From an uncultured Clostridia bacterium (lineage in GTDB: Bacteria; Bacillota; Clostridia; Monoglobales; Monoglobaceae), in the NCBI GenBank assembly GCA_934454115.1, contig CAKSFQ010000018.1, forward strand, positions 1 to 53,105: 53,105 bases of DNA, given 5' to 3'. The notes beneath the pieces were generated by a model. The model saw nothing but the letters and a program-made list of their open reading frames with translations. It had not been told where the DNA came from and ran no database searches. This document shows, one piece after another, positions 52,056 through 53,105 of the stretch. Both the position numbers and the translations under genes were made by a program. The first letter of the stretch is position 1. Every line of letters begins with the position of its first letter.

Positions 52056-53054
52056 ATGAAAAAAACGACACAAAAATTATTGATTTCAACCGTGGCGCTC
52101 AGTCTGTTGTCCGGAGGCGCCGTGCTTGCTAACGGGGCAGACATCGATACCGGTGCGGCGCTTGTTAAGCCGCAGACTGATTCTGAGGTACAGGCGCAGC
52201 CGGTGTTAAACGGTGCAGTCGCAGACGGTGTTTCCGCGGAAACGTTAAACGGTGTTTCGATGATTCCTCTGCGCTCCGTTGCGGAAGAGTTTGGGTATAC
52301 GGTTACCTGGAAAGAGGAGGATCAGTCCATTACTTTAACCAAGGGCGCCGTTTATATTCGGATTGCGATCGGTGAGGATGCTTATGCGCTGAGTCGCCGT
52401 GCCGCACAGCCGCTCGGTTCAGCGCCGGTTTTAAAGGATGACTGTATAACATATGTTCCACTCAATTTTGTGACTGAAATTTTAGGCGGCTATTATAGTG
52501 AAAACGAGGACGGTACCTACAAAATTGTCGATCCCAGTATTGTGTCGGTATCTTCGGTAAACGAGGACGGATCATTGACGGTGCTTGACAGCTACCTCGG
52601 TGAGGTTGTTGTGCATATTGCGGATAATACGGTGATTGAGGCCAACGGAAAAGCGGCATCGATTTCTGATATTAAACCGGGTATGATGCTGGGCGTAGAA
52701 TATGCGGCAGAGATGACAGCAAGTATTCCCCCGCAGACAACGGCGGTAAAGATTATTCTTGAAAATCTTCCTGCCGATACAGCGGACGAGAACGCAGCAC
52801 TCACTTATGCCGGAAAGATTACCGAGATTGATGGTGACAGGGTAACCATCGGCGATCCGCGATCGGCGGATTCTCTGTGTTTGATCGTAAGCAACGATAC
52901 GAGAATCTACCACGCAAGAAACAAACGCATCTACAGGCTGGACGATCTTAAAGTGGGCATGGAAATCTCCGGCACCCACAGCGAAGCCGTTACCATGAGC
53001 ATTCCTGCACAGACGGTAGCCAAGACAATTCAGATCGACAGCGAAGCGGAATAA
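52056..53054 (+). CDS. Exported copper-amine-oxidase-N-like domain protein
   Basis: The product has 332 residues from the ATG at 52056, eight bases after AAGGAGG; ATGs at 52050 and 52053 are also in frame. The signal peptide (MKKTTQK, then ISTVALSLLSGGAV) ends near ANGAD. Residues about 55-150 form a copper-amine-oxidase-N-like domain (MIPLRSVAEEFGYTVTW, YVPLNFVTEILGG), a common cell-surface module in Clostridia. Two similar beta-barrel repeats follow (about 155-235 and 245-330), each ending in a S-I-P-x-Q-T motif (MTASIPPQTTAVKI and VTMSIPAQTVAKTI). No catalytic site is seen. It is likely a surface-structure protein, related in style to the 887-residue protein of the glycan locus. Confidence 0.85.
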   Translation: MKKTTQKLLISTVALSLLSGGAVLANGADIDTGAALVKPQTDSEVQAQPVLNGAVADGVSAETLNGVSMIPLRSVAEEFGYTVTWKEEDQSITLTKGAVYIRIAIGEDAYALSRRAAQPLGSAPVLKDDCITYVPLNFVTEILGGYYSENEDGTYKIVDPSIVSVSSVNEDGSLTVLDSYLGEVVVHIADNTVIEANGKAASISDIKPGMMLGVEYAAEMTASIPPQTTAVKIILENLPADTADENAALTYAGKITEIDGDRVTIGDPRSADSLCLIVSNDTRIYHARNKRIYRLDDLKVGMEISGTHSEAVTMSIPAQTVAKTIQIDSEAE

Positions 53055-53105
53055 AATAACCAATCCCATTTTGTAACCATCTCCTTTTTGAAAGAGTCGG
53101 CGTCT
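53055..53105. other. Window end, nothing recognised
   Basis: The last 51 bp after the stop hold no hairpin with a T-run and no start of a further gene. Confidence 0.5.

Noticed and set aside
1..53105. CRISPR array, tRNA or rRNA genes
   Set aside because: I saw no regularly spaced short repeats, no cloverleaf-like sequence with a T-loop motif and no rRNA-like stretch; small RNAs cannot be excluded by eye.

Overview
The window looks like a chromosome segment of an anaerobic, monoderm (Gram-positive) member of the Clostridia. The reasons are strong AGGAGG-type ribosome sites, several TTG and GTG starts, three S-layer homology (SLH) repeats on a secreted protein, copper-amine-oxidase-N-like stalk domains, a CrtO-like membrane protein, and an LplB/YtcP-type sugar transporter without its own ATPase. 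I cannot name a genus. No rRNA, tRNA or CRISPR array was seen.

Region 1 (1-7608) is visibly AT-rich and looks like a horizontally acquired defence island. It holds the 3' end of an unrecognised gene and a DUF1016/YhcG-type nuclease gene broken by one in-frame amber codon. A complete ABC three-component (ABC-3C) system follows: a Cap4/DUF4297-like nuclease, a middle component and a DUF3732 ABC ATPase. After it come an Sll1717-type P-loop ATPase and a pRiA4b ORF-3-like protein. The island ends in about 490 bp of structured non-coding DNA with its own promoter, a 24-bp imperfect direct repeat and a very strong terminator.

Region 2 (8104-48830) is more GC-rich and reads as one large glycan-utilisation locus. 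It starts with an AraC regulator divergent from a zinc dehydrogenase. Then come a GH36 alpha-galactosidase, an aldose-epimerase-like protein, a cytosolic sialidase-like protein and an N-acetylneuraminate-lyase-like aldolase. A block of very large exported proteins follows (2385, 965, 1245, 887 and 1470 residues). They are built from repeated beta-sandwich modules, two of them carry a sialidase-like (Asp-box) propeller, and one is anchored by SLH repeats. A PIG-L deacetylase/HpcH aldolase pair sits inside this block between 255-bp direct repeats, next to a deleted relic of the largest gene. An ABC sugar importer (two permeases and a lipoprotein) comes next. After a terminator, a tight operon encodes SDR, UlaG-like lactonase, zinc dehydrogenase, cupin, DeoC, ribokinase and an AEC transporter. 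The proposed logic is surface capture and cleavage of a glycan, import of oligosaccharides, cytosolic trimming, then oxidation, phosphorylation and aldol cleavage of the sugars. Two operons share a promoter-proximal motif with identical spacing to the -10 box, which suggests one AraC regulon.

Region 3 (48860-53105) looks like ordinary chromosome: a minus-strand AI-2E transporter/HAD phosphatase operon, a zinc-ribbon TM2 protein, a CrtO-like membrane protein and an exported copper-amine-oxidase-N-like protein.

The best candidates for something undescribed are the mosaic surface-protein system with its embedded cassette and relic, the sugar-oxidation/DeoC operon with a catalytically altered SDR, and the defence island with its non-coding tail.
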